A stretch of DNA of 64,000 bases, from the NCBI GenBank assembly GCA_963837695.1, contig CAWINZ010000005.1, forward strand, positions 310,001 through 374,000, given 5' to 3'. Both the position numbers and the translations under genes were made by a program. Of this stretch, positions 25,265-32,444 are shown in pieces. The notes beneath the pieces are model-generated. The model was not told the origin of the DNA. It saw only the letters and a program-made list of their open reading frames with translations, and ran no database searches. Positions within the stretch are counted from its first letter, which is position 1; the number at the start of each line of letters is the position of its first letter. This DNA comes from VRUE01 sp963837695. GTDB taxonomy: Bacteria > Actinomycetota > Thermoleophilia > Solirubrobacterales > 70-9.

Positions 25265-26395
25265 TCAGCTATCTCGCCAAGCAGCCCCAAATCGGCGAAG
25301 TGGAGCCGTCACGCGCCAACTACGAGAGCCCTGCATAGTCCTAAGGCTGGTTTCGGCCTCCTCTGCCCTGGCTCGTGCGTCGTTCATTGCTCGGGTGAGG
25401 TCATTCGCCACATCGGCTGACCCTCGCATCTGACGCTCGAGAAGGTCGATGCGACCTACAATCCCGTCGAGGGTGGTCGCGATGTAGCTGAGACCAGCCT
25501 GGGCTCGCAACCGCTCTCCCTCCTGCCTGACTAGGTCCTGAGCCAGGATGGGAGATTCGCGGAGTTCGGCGGGAACTTTCAAGTGACACCCACCAGCGGG
25601 AAGCGAGTTAAGAAAAGCCCAGACACGTTTCTGGCGGGCCGAAAGAAGCTCTTCTTGGAGCCCATCGTCCTGCTGGTTGGGGAGCTCTCGGTCAATACCT
25701 TCGCGAGCAAGCGACGGTTTGACGTGTTCGGCACATACGGAGTCGATATGGGTGGCAGCGCTTTCCACCACCTCAACCATGCTCTCCGGCCGGTTGGCGA
25801 TCTGTGCAAATGGAGCAACAGTCACATCGGTGCCATTGAGATAGTCGAGAAGGCCGGTCATATGAACCTCCCATGCGGCGAGTCCGCATTGAAGAGGAGT
25901 GCCGTCGCGTTCGAAGAGCGACAGAGCGACCTCGATAGGGCTCCTAACCGCAAGGACAACATGGAGGTGCCTGTCGATCGCCGACCGCCAAATTGGCAGC
26001 AATGCACTGATCCTGGGCTCCTTGATCACAATCGGGTGACCCTCGGCTTGTGATTGCAGGGATTCGAGAATGGAGCGAATTCTCGGCAGGTAGTCGGCAC
26101 TGTGCTGGAGTTGCACCGCTGCCGACGGACCCTGAGCCCACCAGGAACTGTCGAAGCGTCGAAGTACTTCTTCGTTCAACTCGAGGACTGAAAGTGCCTC
26201 AAAATGTCCCATGACATTGGACGGCATGGGGCCGAGCAACTGCTCGTAGGCGCCGGCAAAGAACCCCGCCAGCACGAAGGCCCGGGCTATGGCGCTGGTT
26301 CCACTCCGACTCGTCCCGAGAATCACCACTCCACTTGGGTCGACGGCGCTGGAAGGACTGCGCTCGGTCGGGGATTTCACGGCCGGCTGCTTCAT
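25265..26395 (-). CDS. Sulfotransferase-family protein with C-terminal coiled coil
   Basis: Residues about 20-240 fit the PAPS-dependent sulfotransferase fold: the 5'-PSB loop GTSRSGTSAIAR near 28-39, VIKEPRISALLPIW near 122, and the 3'-PB-like AVRSPIEVALSLF near 150. Residues about 290-350 are a coiled coil and the C-terminus carries GSRSWRVTAPLRRFG, a motif often found at the ends of glycosyltransferases and shared with the small protein at 40204. It may sulfate the polysaccharide. It is divergent from the GT2 at 26470. Confidence 0.75.
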   Translation of the reverse strand: MKQPAVKSPTERSPSSAVDPSGVVILGTSRSGTSAIARAFVLAGFFAGAYEQLLGPMPSNVMGHFEALSVLELNEEVLRRFDSSWWAQGPSAAVQLQHSADYLPRIRSILESLQSQAEGHPIVIKEPRISALLPIWRSAIDRHLHVVLAVRSPIEVALSLFERDGTPLQCGLAAWEVHMTGLLDYLNGTDVTVAPFAQIANRPESMVEVVESAATHIDSVCAEHVKPSLAREGIDRELPNQQDDGLQEELLSARQKRVWAFLNSLPAGGCHLKVPAELRESPILAQDLVRQEGERLRAQAGLSYIATTLDGIVGRIDLLERQMRGSADVANDLTRAMNDARARAEEAETSLRTMQGSRSWRVTAPLRRFGAAWRDS

Positions 26396-26469
26396 GGGCT
26401 CGGGATTTTTGCACGGTCACCAGGTTCGCAGGGCACCCCATCCAGCGGAGCAGCGGCTACAGTCAGCGC

Positions 26470-27333
26470 GTGGAGACCGAGGCCATCGTAGTGAGCCATG
26501 GAGCCGAAAAGTTGCTGCGCAATTGTCTGCGCTCTGTGATGGATCACCCGGCGTCCGGAGGCACGCTGGTCACGGTGGTCGACAGCGGCAGTCCCGACTC
26601 GACCCCGGACATGGTCGAACGCGAGTTTCCGGACGTACGACTCATCCGGAAATCCAATATTGGCTTCTCAGCCGCAAACAACGTGGTCCTGCGTGAAAGC
26701 AAGGCCAAAACCATCCTTCTGCTCAACCCGGACACCGAGATATATGAGGGCACGCTCGACGCCGCGCTGCAGCGACTCTGGAGCGAGGAGCCGATCGGCA
26801 TGGTCGGGGTCAAGCTCGTCACTGAGTCGGGAGAGCTGGACCATGCGTGCAAGCGGTCGTTCCCAACGCCGCTCGCGGCGCTCGCTCATTTCACCGGCAT
26901 CGGCCGGAAGGCCGATGCCTCCAGCACCTTGAGCCAGTATCGCGCGACCGACCTCGGGGATGACGAGGCTGGCGAGGTTGACGCCGTCAACGGCGCCTTC
27001 ATGCTCTGCCGGATGGAGGCAGTGCGCGACGTCGGACTGCTCGACGAGGGCTACTGGCTCTACATGGAGGACCTTGATTGGTGCCACCGCTTCTGGGACG
27101 CGGGCTGGAAGGTGTTCTACGAACCCGCCGGGCTCGCGCTGCACGTCAAGGGAGGTTCCAGCGGTACGCGGCGCGCCTTCCGCCAGGAGATCGCTTTCCA
27201 TCGCGGCATGGCACGTTTCTATCGCCGCTTCGACGCGCCGGAGCATAACTTCCTGGTTAACGCCGCGGTCTACCTTGGGATCGGCGCGAAACTGCTCACC
27301 AGCTTGGCGGTCACCGCCGTACGCGGTCGGTAA
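26470..27333 (+). CDS. GT2 rhamnosyltransferase-like glycosyltransferase
   Basis: 287 residues. It has EAIVVSHGAEKLL, TVVDSGSPDSTPD, LLLNPDTEIYEG (DxD-like) and the WYMEDLDWCHR-type signature (here LYMEDLDWCHRFWDAGW) of WbbL/rhamnosyl GT2 enzymes. The frame is open upstream to 26335, but that part overlaps the divergent sulfotransferase; GTG 26470, directly before ETEAIVVS, is the start. Eight bases separate it from the next gene. With rmlABCD in the window, dTDP-rhamnose is a plausible donor. Confidence 0.83.
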   Translation: METEAIVVSHGAEKLLRNCLRSVMDHPASGGTLVTVVDSGSPDSTPDMVEREFPDVRLIRKSNIGFSAANNVVLRESKAKTILLLNPDTEIYEGTLDAALQRLWSEEPIGMVGVKLVTESGELDHACKRSFPTPLAALAHFTGIGRKADASSTLSQYRATDLGDDEAGEVDAVNGAFMLCRMEAVRDVGLLDEGYWLYMEDLDWCHRFWDAGWKVFYEPAGLALHVKGGSSGTRRAFRQEIAFHRGMARFYRRFDAPEHNFLVNAAVYLGIGAKLLTSLAVTAVRGR

Positions 27334-27341
27334 ACCTCCCC

Positions 27342-29414
27342 GTGAGAGCGTTCATGCCGCAGACGTCCCCAATCCATGCTGTCCTCGCAGCGCCGCCCGG
27401 CGTCAACATCGGTATGGCAGCGACGGAGTTGGGACTTCTCTCCGTCGTGCGCGAGGCGGAAGTCACCATCGTTCCCCGTCGCCATCCGGCCCTTCTAGCG
27501 CGGCGGGGGGCCCTTCCTGACGCGGCGGAAGTCGACCGGCGCATGGATGTCGGTGCCGGCCAAACCGATCCCCTCGACCGCCTGCCCGAAGTGAGTGAGG
27601 GACGCCTTCTCTATTGGGCCGACTTCCATCACATGCGGCAGTACATCGCCGCGGTGGCCCAAGCCGATGGCGGCGACGGCCTGCGAACCCGCAGGCTGCT
27701 CATGGCCGACGGCGCCGATGACGAAGTCGTGGCCAACGCGCAGTCGTTTGGCACGACGCTGCTCTTCAACGGCGCCGCGGACCTCCGTGATGCCCCATAC
27801 CGCGGAGCGCTGGAACGTCTGCTCCGACGTTGTGCGGGCGCCTGGCTTCGTGACCCGATCTCAGCGGCGATGGCACGGCGCAGTGCCGACGGTGCCGCAA
27901 CGGTCCGTCTCGGCGTCGATGCGGCGCTCTTGGCTGAGCGGCCGCCCGTCGATACGGATGATGCGGCTTTGGCGGTCTTCCTTGGCCGAACCGCGCAGGC
28001 GCATGCACCCCTTCTGCACGTCGCGGGACGCCTCGCGCAACACGTCGGCCTCGAGCCGCGATGGCTCGACTGGGGATGCCACCGCGCCTTCCCGGCATTG
28101 CCGGATGACGCCCTGCTGCGACGGCTCGGGGAACTGCCGAGGGGACTGGACGCGCACGAAGCGCTCCGACAGCTCTCGAATGCGCGGGCGGTCGTCACCG
28201 ATTCGTACCACGTCGCGCTGATTGCCTGGGGCTGGGGAATCCCCGCCGTCACCATCACGGGGATCTCCGAGGAGGCGACGCCGTCATCGGTTGACGGCGG
28301 GCGGCTCAATTCATGGCGCGACAAGAGGGAGATCGCCGCATCGCACTACGGCGCACTCGAGTTCGTTCTCCGGCCCGAGGAGTGGACGAATCCGTTACGC
28401 CTTGAACGGCGGCTGGCTCATCTAACCGAGATGATCGACGGTGACTTTGCCCAGGAGGTTGCGAGCCGGATTGCCGCCGAGGTGGCGCTCACTCGCACCG
28501 AGTTGCTTGCCTCCTGGCGGGATCCCAACGAGCTTTCGACCGTGGGGGCTGCCCCCGCTATTTCTTCAGCGCGCAGCGAGATTGGCGCAGCCGCTGTCGT
28601 CGCCGTCCGCAACGAGCGTCGTCACGTCGACGGATTGCTGCGACGCCTCATTGGCGACGGCCTCGACGTCGTCGTCATCGACCACGCCTCAACGGACGGC
28701 TCAGGAGAGATCGCCAAGCGCTGGCAGGGGCATGGCGTTCTGTGGGTCGAACAGCGCCCCTTTGACGGAGTCTTCCGCCTCGAGGAGGTGCTGCAGTGGA
28801 AGGACGAGGCATACGCCAAGCTCGATCACGAGTGGCTCGTACATGTCGACGCCGATGAGTGGCTGCAATCGCCGCGAGACGGGGAGCGGTTGATTGACCT
28901 GATCCAGCGGGCGGACGCAAGCGGTGCCAACGTCGTCAACTTCGATGAGTTTACGTTCGTGCCCGATATCGAGCTGCTGGCGGGCACGGACCCGCGTGAG
29001 GTCTTCACGACCTACTACCACTTTGCGCCCTTTAGCCCTCGCCTCATGCGGATGTGGCGCCAAGGCGCTGGTCTTTCGGGAATCCCCGGCGCCGGTCACG
29101 TCCTATCGGGCTCCGACATCCATCTCTTCGGGGAAGCGGGGATACTTCGCCACTATCCCGTGCTCAGTACGGATGGAAAGGGCATCAAGTACCTCGATCG
29201 TGTCTTCCCAGAGGAGGAGGTCCGCAGAAACTGGCATAGCAACCGCATTGGGCTGCGTGCCGAAGATTTCGTCATTCGCGAGACCCCCAGCCTCCGACGC
29301 CTGGTGCGCTGGTCGTCCCGTGATTTCGATCGCTCCGCCCCGGTCAAGTGGCACTACTGGCAGAAGGAGTGGACCGAAGAAAGCTCCCACGGATCCTCGC
29401 AACTCTCCGTCTGA
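27342..29414 (+). CDS. Fusion of polysaccharide pyruvyltransferase-like and GT2 glycosyltransferase domains
   Basis: 690 residues. The N-terminal half (about 10-380) resembles the polysaccharide pyruvyl transferase family (PF04230): GVNIGMAATELGLL start, LLYWADFHHM, AVVTDSYHVALIAWGWGIP with the conserved H near 290. The C-terminal half (about 405-680) is a GT2-like domain: AAVVAVRNERRHVD, VVIDHASTDGS, HVDADEWLQSP, and a late HYW-rich tail. It could add a sugar and a pyruvate ketal to the glycan. Start GTG 27342 lies 8 nt after the preceding stop. Confidence 0.72.
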   Translation: MRAFMPQTSPIHAVLAAPPGVNIGMAATELGLLSVVREAEVTIVPRRHPALLARRGALPDAAEVDRRMDVGAGQTDPLDRLPEVSEGRLLYWADFHHMRQYIAAVAQADGGDGLRTRRLLMADGADDEVVANAQSFGTTLLFNGAADLRDAPYRGALERLLRRCAGAWLRDPISAAMARRSADGAATVRLGVDAALLAERPPVDTDDAALAVFLGRTAQAHAPLLHVAGRLAQHVGLEPRWLDWGCHRAFPALPDDALLRRLGELPRGLDAHEALRQLSNARAVVTDSYHVALIAWGWGIPAVTITGISEEATPSSVDGGRLNSWRDKREIAASHYGALEFVLRPEEWTNPLRLERRLAHLTEMIDGDFAQEVASRIAAEVALTRTELLASWRDPNELSTVGAAPAISSARSEIGAAAVVAVRNERRHVDGLLRRLIGDGLDVVVIDHASTDGSGEIAKRWQGHGVLWVEQRPFDGVFRLEEVLQWKDEAYAKLDHEWLVHVDADEWLQSPRDGERLIDLIQRADASGANVVNFDEFTFVPDIELLAGTDPREVFTTYYHFAPFSPRLMRMWRQGAGLSGIPGAGHVLSGSDIHLFGEAGILRHYPVLSTDGKGIKYLDRVFPEEEVRRNWHSNRIGLRAEDFVIRETPSLRRLVRWSSRDFDRSAPVKWHYWQKEWTEESSHGSSQLSV

Positions 29415-29471
29415 ATACACTTTGAGTAGGATATAGGAATCGAGCGATACCGTTTGCGAGCTGGGGGGCTA

Positions 29472-30290
29472 ATGCACCGAAAATGGCTGATCGGAATAGC
29501 TGCCGCACTTTTCCTGGCGATTGCCTCGCTGGCCGCAGGGAATAGCCCACAGCGACACCTAGCAATCTGCCTTCAGTCGCCTCTCGGACCAGGTTGCTCC
29601 AATCGGGTTGAATTCAAGCCCGGCTGGGCTGTCGTACCGAAAAAGCTGCCGACTCACGAGTTCGCGCCCGTCGGCCTACAAATCCACGGCACGATTGCCA
29701 TGGAAGGGGGTGGCCATCCGCTCGCTCTGCGTGAAGTGGCCGTCGACGTGGATAAGGATGTGGCGGTCGATGCGAATGGGCTGCCCACCTGCCGCCGGCA
29801 GCTGCTCGAAAGCCGCGGCGTAGCGGCGGCACGGCGCCTCTGCCGAGCGGCGATCGTCGGCAGCGGAACGGCCCATGTCGGGCTTGCATCCTCGGAAACA
29901 GTCCTCAAGGCTCCCCTCACCCTCTTCAACGGCGGCACCTCCAAGGGCGAGATAAGGCTCTTCGTCCATAGTGCGATCGGTGCGCCCAACCCGGTACCTA
30001 TCGTCAGCAACGTGAAGATCCAGCGTAAGTACTCCGGCCTGCTTTCGATCTGGAGGATCCCGCGGATCCTCGGGGGAGATGGTTCATTGCGCGACTTCAA
30101 GTTCAAGGTCAAACGGCGCTTCGTCAGCAAAGGCACCGAGCACAGCTACCTCTCCGCCAAATGCCCCGACGAAGTCCTCCGGATGAACGCTGCAACCGCC
30201 CTCTTCCGAAACGACGCCCGGGTCCCCGGCATGGAAAACGCGGTATCGCTCAAAGGCCGCTTCGCAATCCCCTGCTCGCCGATGCCATAG
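29472..30290 (+). CDS. Secreted protein of unknown function
   Basis: 272 residues with a signal peptide (WLIGIAAALFLAIASLAAG) and a beta-rich extracellular domain containing several Cys (ICLQSPLGPGC, LPTCRRQL, SAKCPDE, IPCSP). ATG 29472 has GGGGGG 3-8 nt upstream; an earlier GTG/ATG-like start at 29454 is less convincing. I recognise no named domain. The 3' motif HSYLSAKCPD recurs as a remnant at 31035-31091. A structured element begins 6 nt after the stop. A TAGGATAT box at about 29427 could be a -10 element. Confidence 0.65.
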   Translation: MHRKWLIGIAAALFLAIASLAAGNSPQRHLAICLQSPLGPGCSNRVEFKPGWAVVPKKLPTHEFAPVGLQIHGTIAMEGGGHPLALREVAVDVDKDVAVDANGLPTCRRQLLESRGVAAARRLCRAAIVGSGTAHVGLASSETVLKAPLTLFNGGTSKGEIRLFVHSAIGAPNPVPIVSNVKIQRKYSGLLSIWRIPRILGGDGSLRDFKFKVKRRFVSKGTEHSYLSAKCPDEVLRMNAATALFRNDARVPGMENAVSLKGRFAIPCSPMP

Positions 30291-30296
30291 CCCTAC

Positions 30297-30490
30297 AAAT
30301 GACAAGACCCGCCGAAGCGGGTCGAGTCTCGTGAAGTGGGGAACCACCCCCACGAGCGGTTGATACCCGGGTCCTAGGCTACACGGCTCCGCACCATCTC
30401 TCGACCCGCTCTGACGGATTCTATGCGGAGGACGCCGGACTCGAAGCGGATCCGACTGGTCAAGTCGGACGTGGCGGGTATCAACCGCCC
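30297..30490. ncRNA. Structured element, copy 1 (paired with 31595-31785)
   Basis: About 190 bp with four helices. Hairpin 1: GACCCGC-CGAA-GCGGGTC at 30306-30323. Hairpin 2: GTGGGG/CCCCAC at 30336-30353. Long-range stem: 30356-30369 with 30475-30488, 14 bp perfect. Hairpin 3: 30451-30457 with 30463-30469, 7 bp. Also GCGGGTCGAG can pair with CTCGACCCGC further on, competing with hairpin 1. Copy 2 has compensatory changes in the long-range stem and hairpin 2. Strand of transcription is not known; no long ORF explains it. Confidence 0.65.
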
Positions 30491-30534
30491 GGAGCACACC
30501 TGCCCATAACGACCGCGCCCGGTGGGACAATCGA

Positions 30535-30819
30535 TTACACGAGTGAAGCGGTGAGAACTGCCGCGACGATCGTGGCGCCTGCCCCCATCACGGCCATCAG
30601 CATGTGCGTCAAGCGATCGTTCAGCTTCTCGAAGCCTGCTTTCATTTCCCGCCGCTGCTCCAGCAGCTCGGAATCAGTCCGCTTGAACCCCTCATCGACC
30701 CGGACCTCCACGCGCGTGAGCCTGACCTCCACGCGCGCGAGCCTGACGTCTACGTCATCGACCTTCGCCTCGAGGGCGTCCATCTTGTCGTCGTTCCAGC
30801 GCTCGAGCATCACAGGCAT
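30535..30819 (-). CDS. Small coiled-coil protein with C-terminal membrane helix (family copy 3)
   Basis: 94 residues, MPVMLERWNDD start, coiled-coil heptads (VRLARVEVRLTRVEVRV, one heptad more than copy 4) and a C-terminal membrane helix AGATIVAAVLTASLV that differs from the other copies. The longer upstream frame is the shared non-coding leader. Part of a duplicated module with the copy at 31124. Function unknown. Confidence 0.68.
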   Translation of the reverse strand: MPVMLERWNDDKMDALEAKVDDVDVRLARVEVRLTRVEVRVDEGFKRTDSELLEQRREMKAGFEKLNDRLTHMLMAVMGAGATIVAAVLTASLV

Positions 30820-31016
30820 TGTTGCACCGTAAACATTTCGGCGGCAGAGGAACTGCGGACGGCTGATCGATCGCGTGTCCGCATCTCGCCCCACCAAGGC
30901 GCCGGCGAGCGAATCTCTCCCCCTTCGCCGCCGACAATTCGCGCAATGTGCACCATCGCCGTGGCGCGACATCGATTGGGCCACTGATGGGCACCCAGAA
31001 ATGACAAGACCCGCCG
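30650..31016. repeat. Direct repeat, copy 1 (copy 2 at about 31258-31612)
   Basis: Covers the 5' half of the coiled-coil gene and its upstream region, ending inside the first hairpin of a truncated structured element (GACAAGACCCGCCG at 31003-31016). Copy 2 is highly similar and runs on into a full structured element. The non-coding 30820-31123 holds this repeat plus the secreted-protein remnant and nothing else I can see. Confidence 0.8.
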
Positions 31017-31034
31017 GACTCGACGGCGTCGGGC

Positions 31035-31091
31035 CAGCGGCACAACTACCTCTCCGCCAATTGCCAGGATGGGGAGCTCCGCGCCGGCTGA
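31035..31091 (+). pseudogene. Remnant of the secreted-protein C-terminus
   Basis: Reads QRHNYLSANCQDGELRAG and a stop, close to the HSYLSAKCPDE region near the end of the gene at 29472-30290. No upstream coding sequence remains; it directly follows the truncated structured element. It implies that the secreted gene plus structured element plus coiled-coil gene were duplicated as a unit and one copy decayed. Confidence 0.6.
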
Positions 31092-31123
31092 CCATCGACG
31101 ATTGATCACATTGGCGAAGTTGC

Positions 31124-31414
31124 CTATAGCTGAGTTGCGATCAGGCCTATCAGGGCGACGATGATCGTCACGGCCGCGCCCAGCAGGTACCACTGCATCC
31201 GCTCAAAGCGGTCGTCGAGCTTCTCGAAGCGGTCGTCGATCTTCTGGAAGCCAGCCCTCATTTCCCGCCGCTGCTCCAGCAGCTCGGAATCGGTCCGCTT
31301 GAAGCCCCCATCGACCCGGACCTCCACGCGAGCCAGCCTGACGTCTACGTCATCGACCTTCGCCTCGAGGGCGTCCATCTTGTCGTCGTTCCAGCGCTCG
31401 AGCATCACAGGCAT
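31124..31414 (-). CDS. Small coiled-coil protein with C-terminal membrane helix (family copy 4)
   Basis: 96 residues. The N-terminal two thirds match copy 3 (MPVMLERWNDDKMDALEAK) while the end (GAAVTIIVALIGLIATQL) matches copies 1 and 2, so the family is modular. Heptads RFEKLDDRFERM precede the membrane helix. The upstream GGTGCAACAATGCC context is conserved and fixes the start. Function unknown. Confidence 0.7.
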   Translation of the reverse strand: MPVMLERWNDDKMDALEAKVDDVDVRLARVEVRVDGGFKRTDSELLEQRREMRAGFQKIDDRFEKLDDRFERMQWYLLGAAVTIIVALIGLIATQL

Positions 31415-31612
31415 TGTTGCACCTTAAACATTTCGGCGGCAGAGGAACCGCGGACGGCTGATCGATCGCGTGTCTGCATCTCGCCCCACCAAGGCGCCGG
31501 CGAGCGAATCTCTCCCCCCCTCGCCGCCGACAATTCGCGCAATGTGCACCATCGCCGTGGCGCGACATCGATTGGGCCACTGATGGGCACCCAGAAATGA
31601 CAAGACCCGCCG
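31258..31612. repeat. Direct repeat, copy 2
   Basis: Second copy of the repeat at 30650-31016. It includes the 5' part of coiled-coil gene 4 and its upstream region and passes without interruption into structured element copy 2. The gene-free stretch 31415-31895 holds this repeat, the structured element and an AT-rich segment (about 31810-31895) containing the palindrome GTGAATTCAC. Confidence 0.8.
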
Positions 31613-31785
31613 AAGCGGGTCGAGTCTGGTGAAGCGGGGGACCACCCCGCAGACAGTTGACACCCGCGTCCTAGGCTACCACGGCCTGCACCATTCTCGA
31701 CCCGCTCCGGCGATCTATGCGGAGGGCGCCGGACTCGAACCGGATCCGAGGGTTAGTCGGACGTAACAGATGTCAACTGTCCGGA
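31595..31785. ncRNA. Structured element, copy 2
   Basis: Same architecture as 30297-30490. Hairpin 1 is identical (31604-31621). Hairpin 2 is GCGGGG/CCCCGC (31634-31650), a T-A to C-G exchange relative to copy 1. The long-range stem 31652-31665 with 31768-31781 pairs 12 of 14 positions, with three compensatory pair changes relative to copy 1. Hairpin 3 is shortened to 5 bp (31745-31749 with 31757-31761). On the minus strand the stem region resembles a tRNA anticodon arm followed by a T-loop TTCGAGTCC. Confidence 0.65.
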
Positions 31786-31872
31786 CATACCCATGTCCAT
31801 CACCCTCCTGCCGGCGACCCTAAAAGTGAATTCACCCTATAAACCCGAAAACAGAAATTGGCACACTAAATT

Positions 31873-31911
31873 TTCACTTCCGTTTGAGTTTGGTGTCAGA
31901 ACGGAAGTGAA
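31873..31911 (-). terminator. Hairpin overlapping the rmlC stop codon
   Basis: A perfect 12-bp stem (31873-31884 with 31900-31911) encloses the rmlC stop (31896-31898) in its loop. The sequence beyond is A/T-rich but has no clean U-run. Likely a terminator or mRNA 3' stabiliser for the rml operon. Confidence 0.55.
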
Positions 31912-32444
31912 TTGGCAACTTCAACGAGCCTCGGGGCCTGCTTGTCGCGCTCGCTGAGCAGCGGATCGTCCACCCGCCACTCGACGCCCACGTCCGGGTC
32001 GTCCCAGGCGATGCCGGACTCGGTCGCCGGGTCATAGATGCTGGAGAGGAGGTAGGTGACGTCGGCTTCCTCGCTGAGCACGGCGAAGCCGTGACCGAAG
32101 CCGACTGGGACGTAGAGCTGGCGGTGGGCCTCGTCGTCGAGCTCGTGCCCCTCCCACTTCCCGTAGGTGGGCGAGTCGCGGCGCAGGTCGACAGCGACGT
32201 CGAAGATCTTGCCGCGCGGGCAACGGACCAGCTTCGCCTGGCCCGGCTCGGTCTGGAAGTGAAGGCCGCGCAGCGTCCCCTTGGAAGAGCGCGAGTGGTT
32301 GTGCTGGACGAACTCGACGTCGATGCCCAGCTCGGCCCAACCGTCGCGGCGGTAGGTCTCGACCATGAAACCGCGCGAGTCGCCGTGCACCTCGGGCTCG
32401 AGCAGGACGACGCCGCCCAGCTTCGTCTCCAGGACCCTCGGCAT
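31896..32444 (-). CDS. rmlC: dTDP-4-dehydrorhamnose 3,5-epimerase
   Basis: Third step of dTDP-L-rhamnose synthesis. Cupin fold with the family motifs GDSRGFMVETYRRD, FVQHNHSRSSKGTLRGLHFQ (catalytic His) and YVPVGFGHGF; Tyr of the active site in TYLLSS. 182 residues, normal. ATG 32444 shares its A with the stop of rmlB (TGATG), so it is coupled; the frame upstream lies within rmlB. Last gene of rmlD-rmlB-rmlC. Confidence 0.94.
   Translation of the reverse strand: MPRVLETKLGGVVLLEPEVHGDSRGFMVETYRRDGWAELGIDVEFVQHNHSRSSKGTLRGLHFQTEPGQAKLVRCPRGKIFDVAVDLRRDSPTYGKWEGHELDDEAHRQLYVPVGFGHGFAVLSEEADVTYLLSSIYDPATESGIAWDDPDVGVEWRVDDPLLSERDKQAPRLVEVANSLPF

Noticed and set aside
30356..30488. Integron attC site
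   Set aside because: The inverted arms include GTTGATAC and GTATCAAC but do not fit the R'/R'' core consensus, and no integrase is present.
30297..30490. c-di-AMP (ydaO) riboswitch
   Set aside because: It contains GGGGAACC-like bases but lacks the family's other conserved segments and its overall pairing pattern.
31721..31808. Functional tRNA gene (Val or Ile) in the structured element
   Set aside because: Anticodon-like loop and T-loop are present, but the D-arm is not normal, the T-stem has mismatches and copy 1 lacks an acceptor partner.
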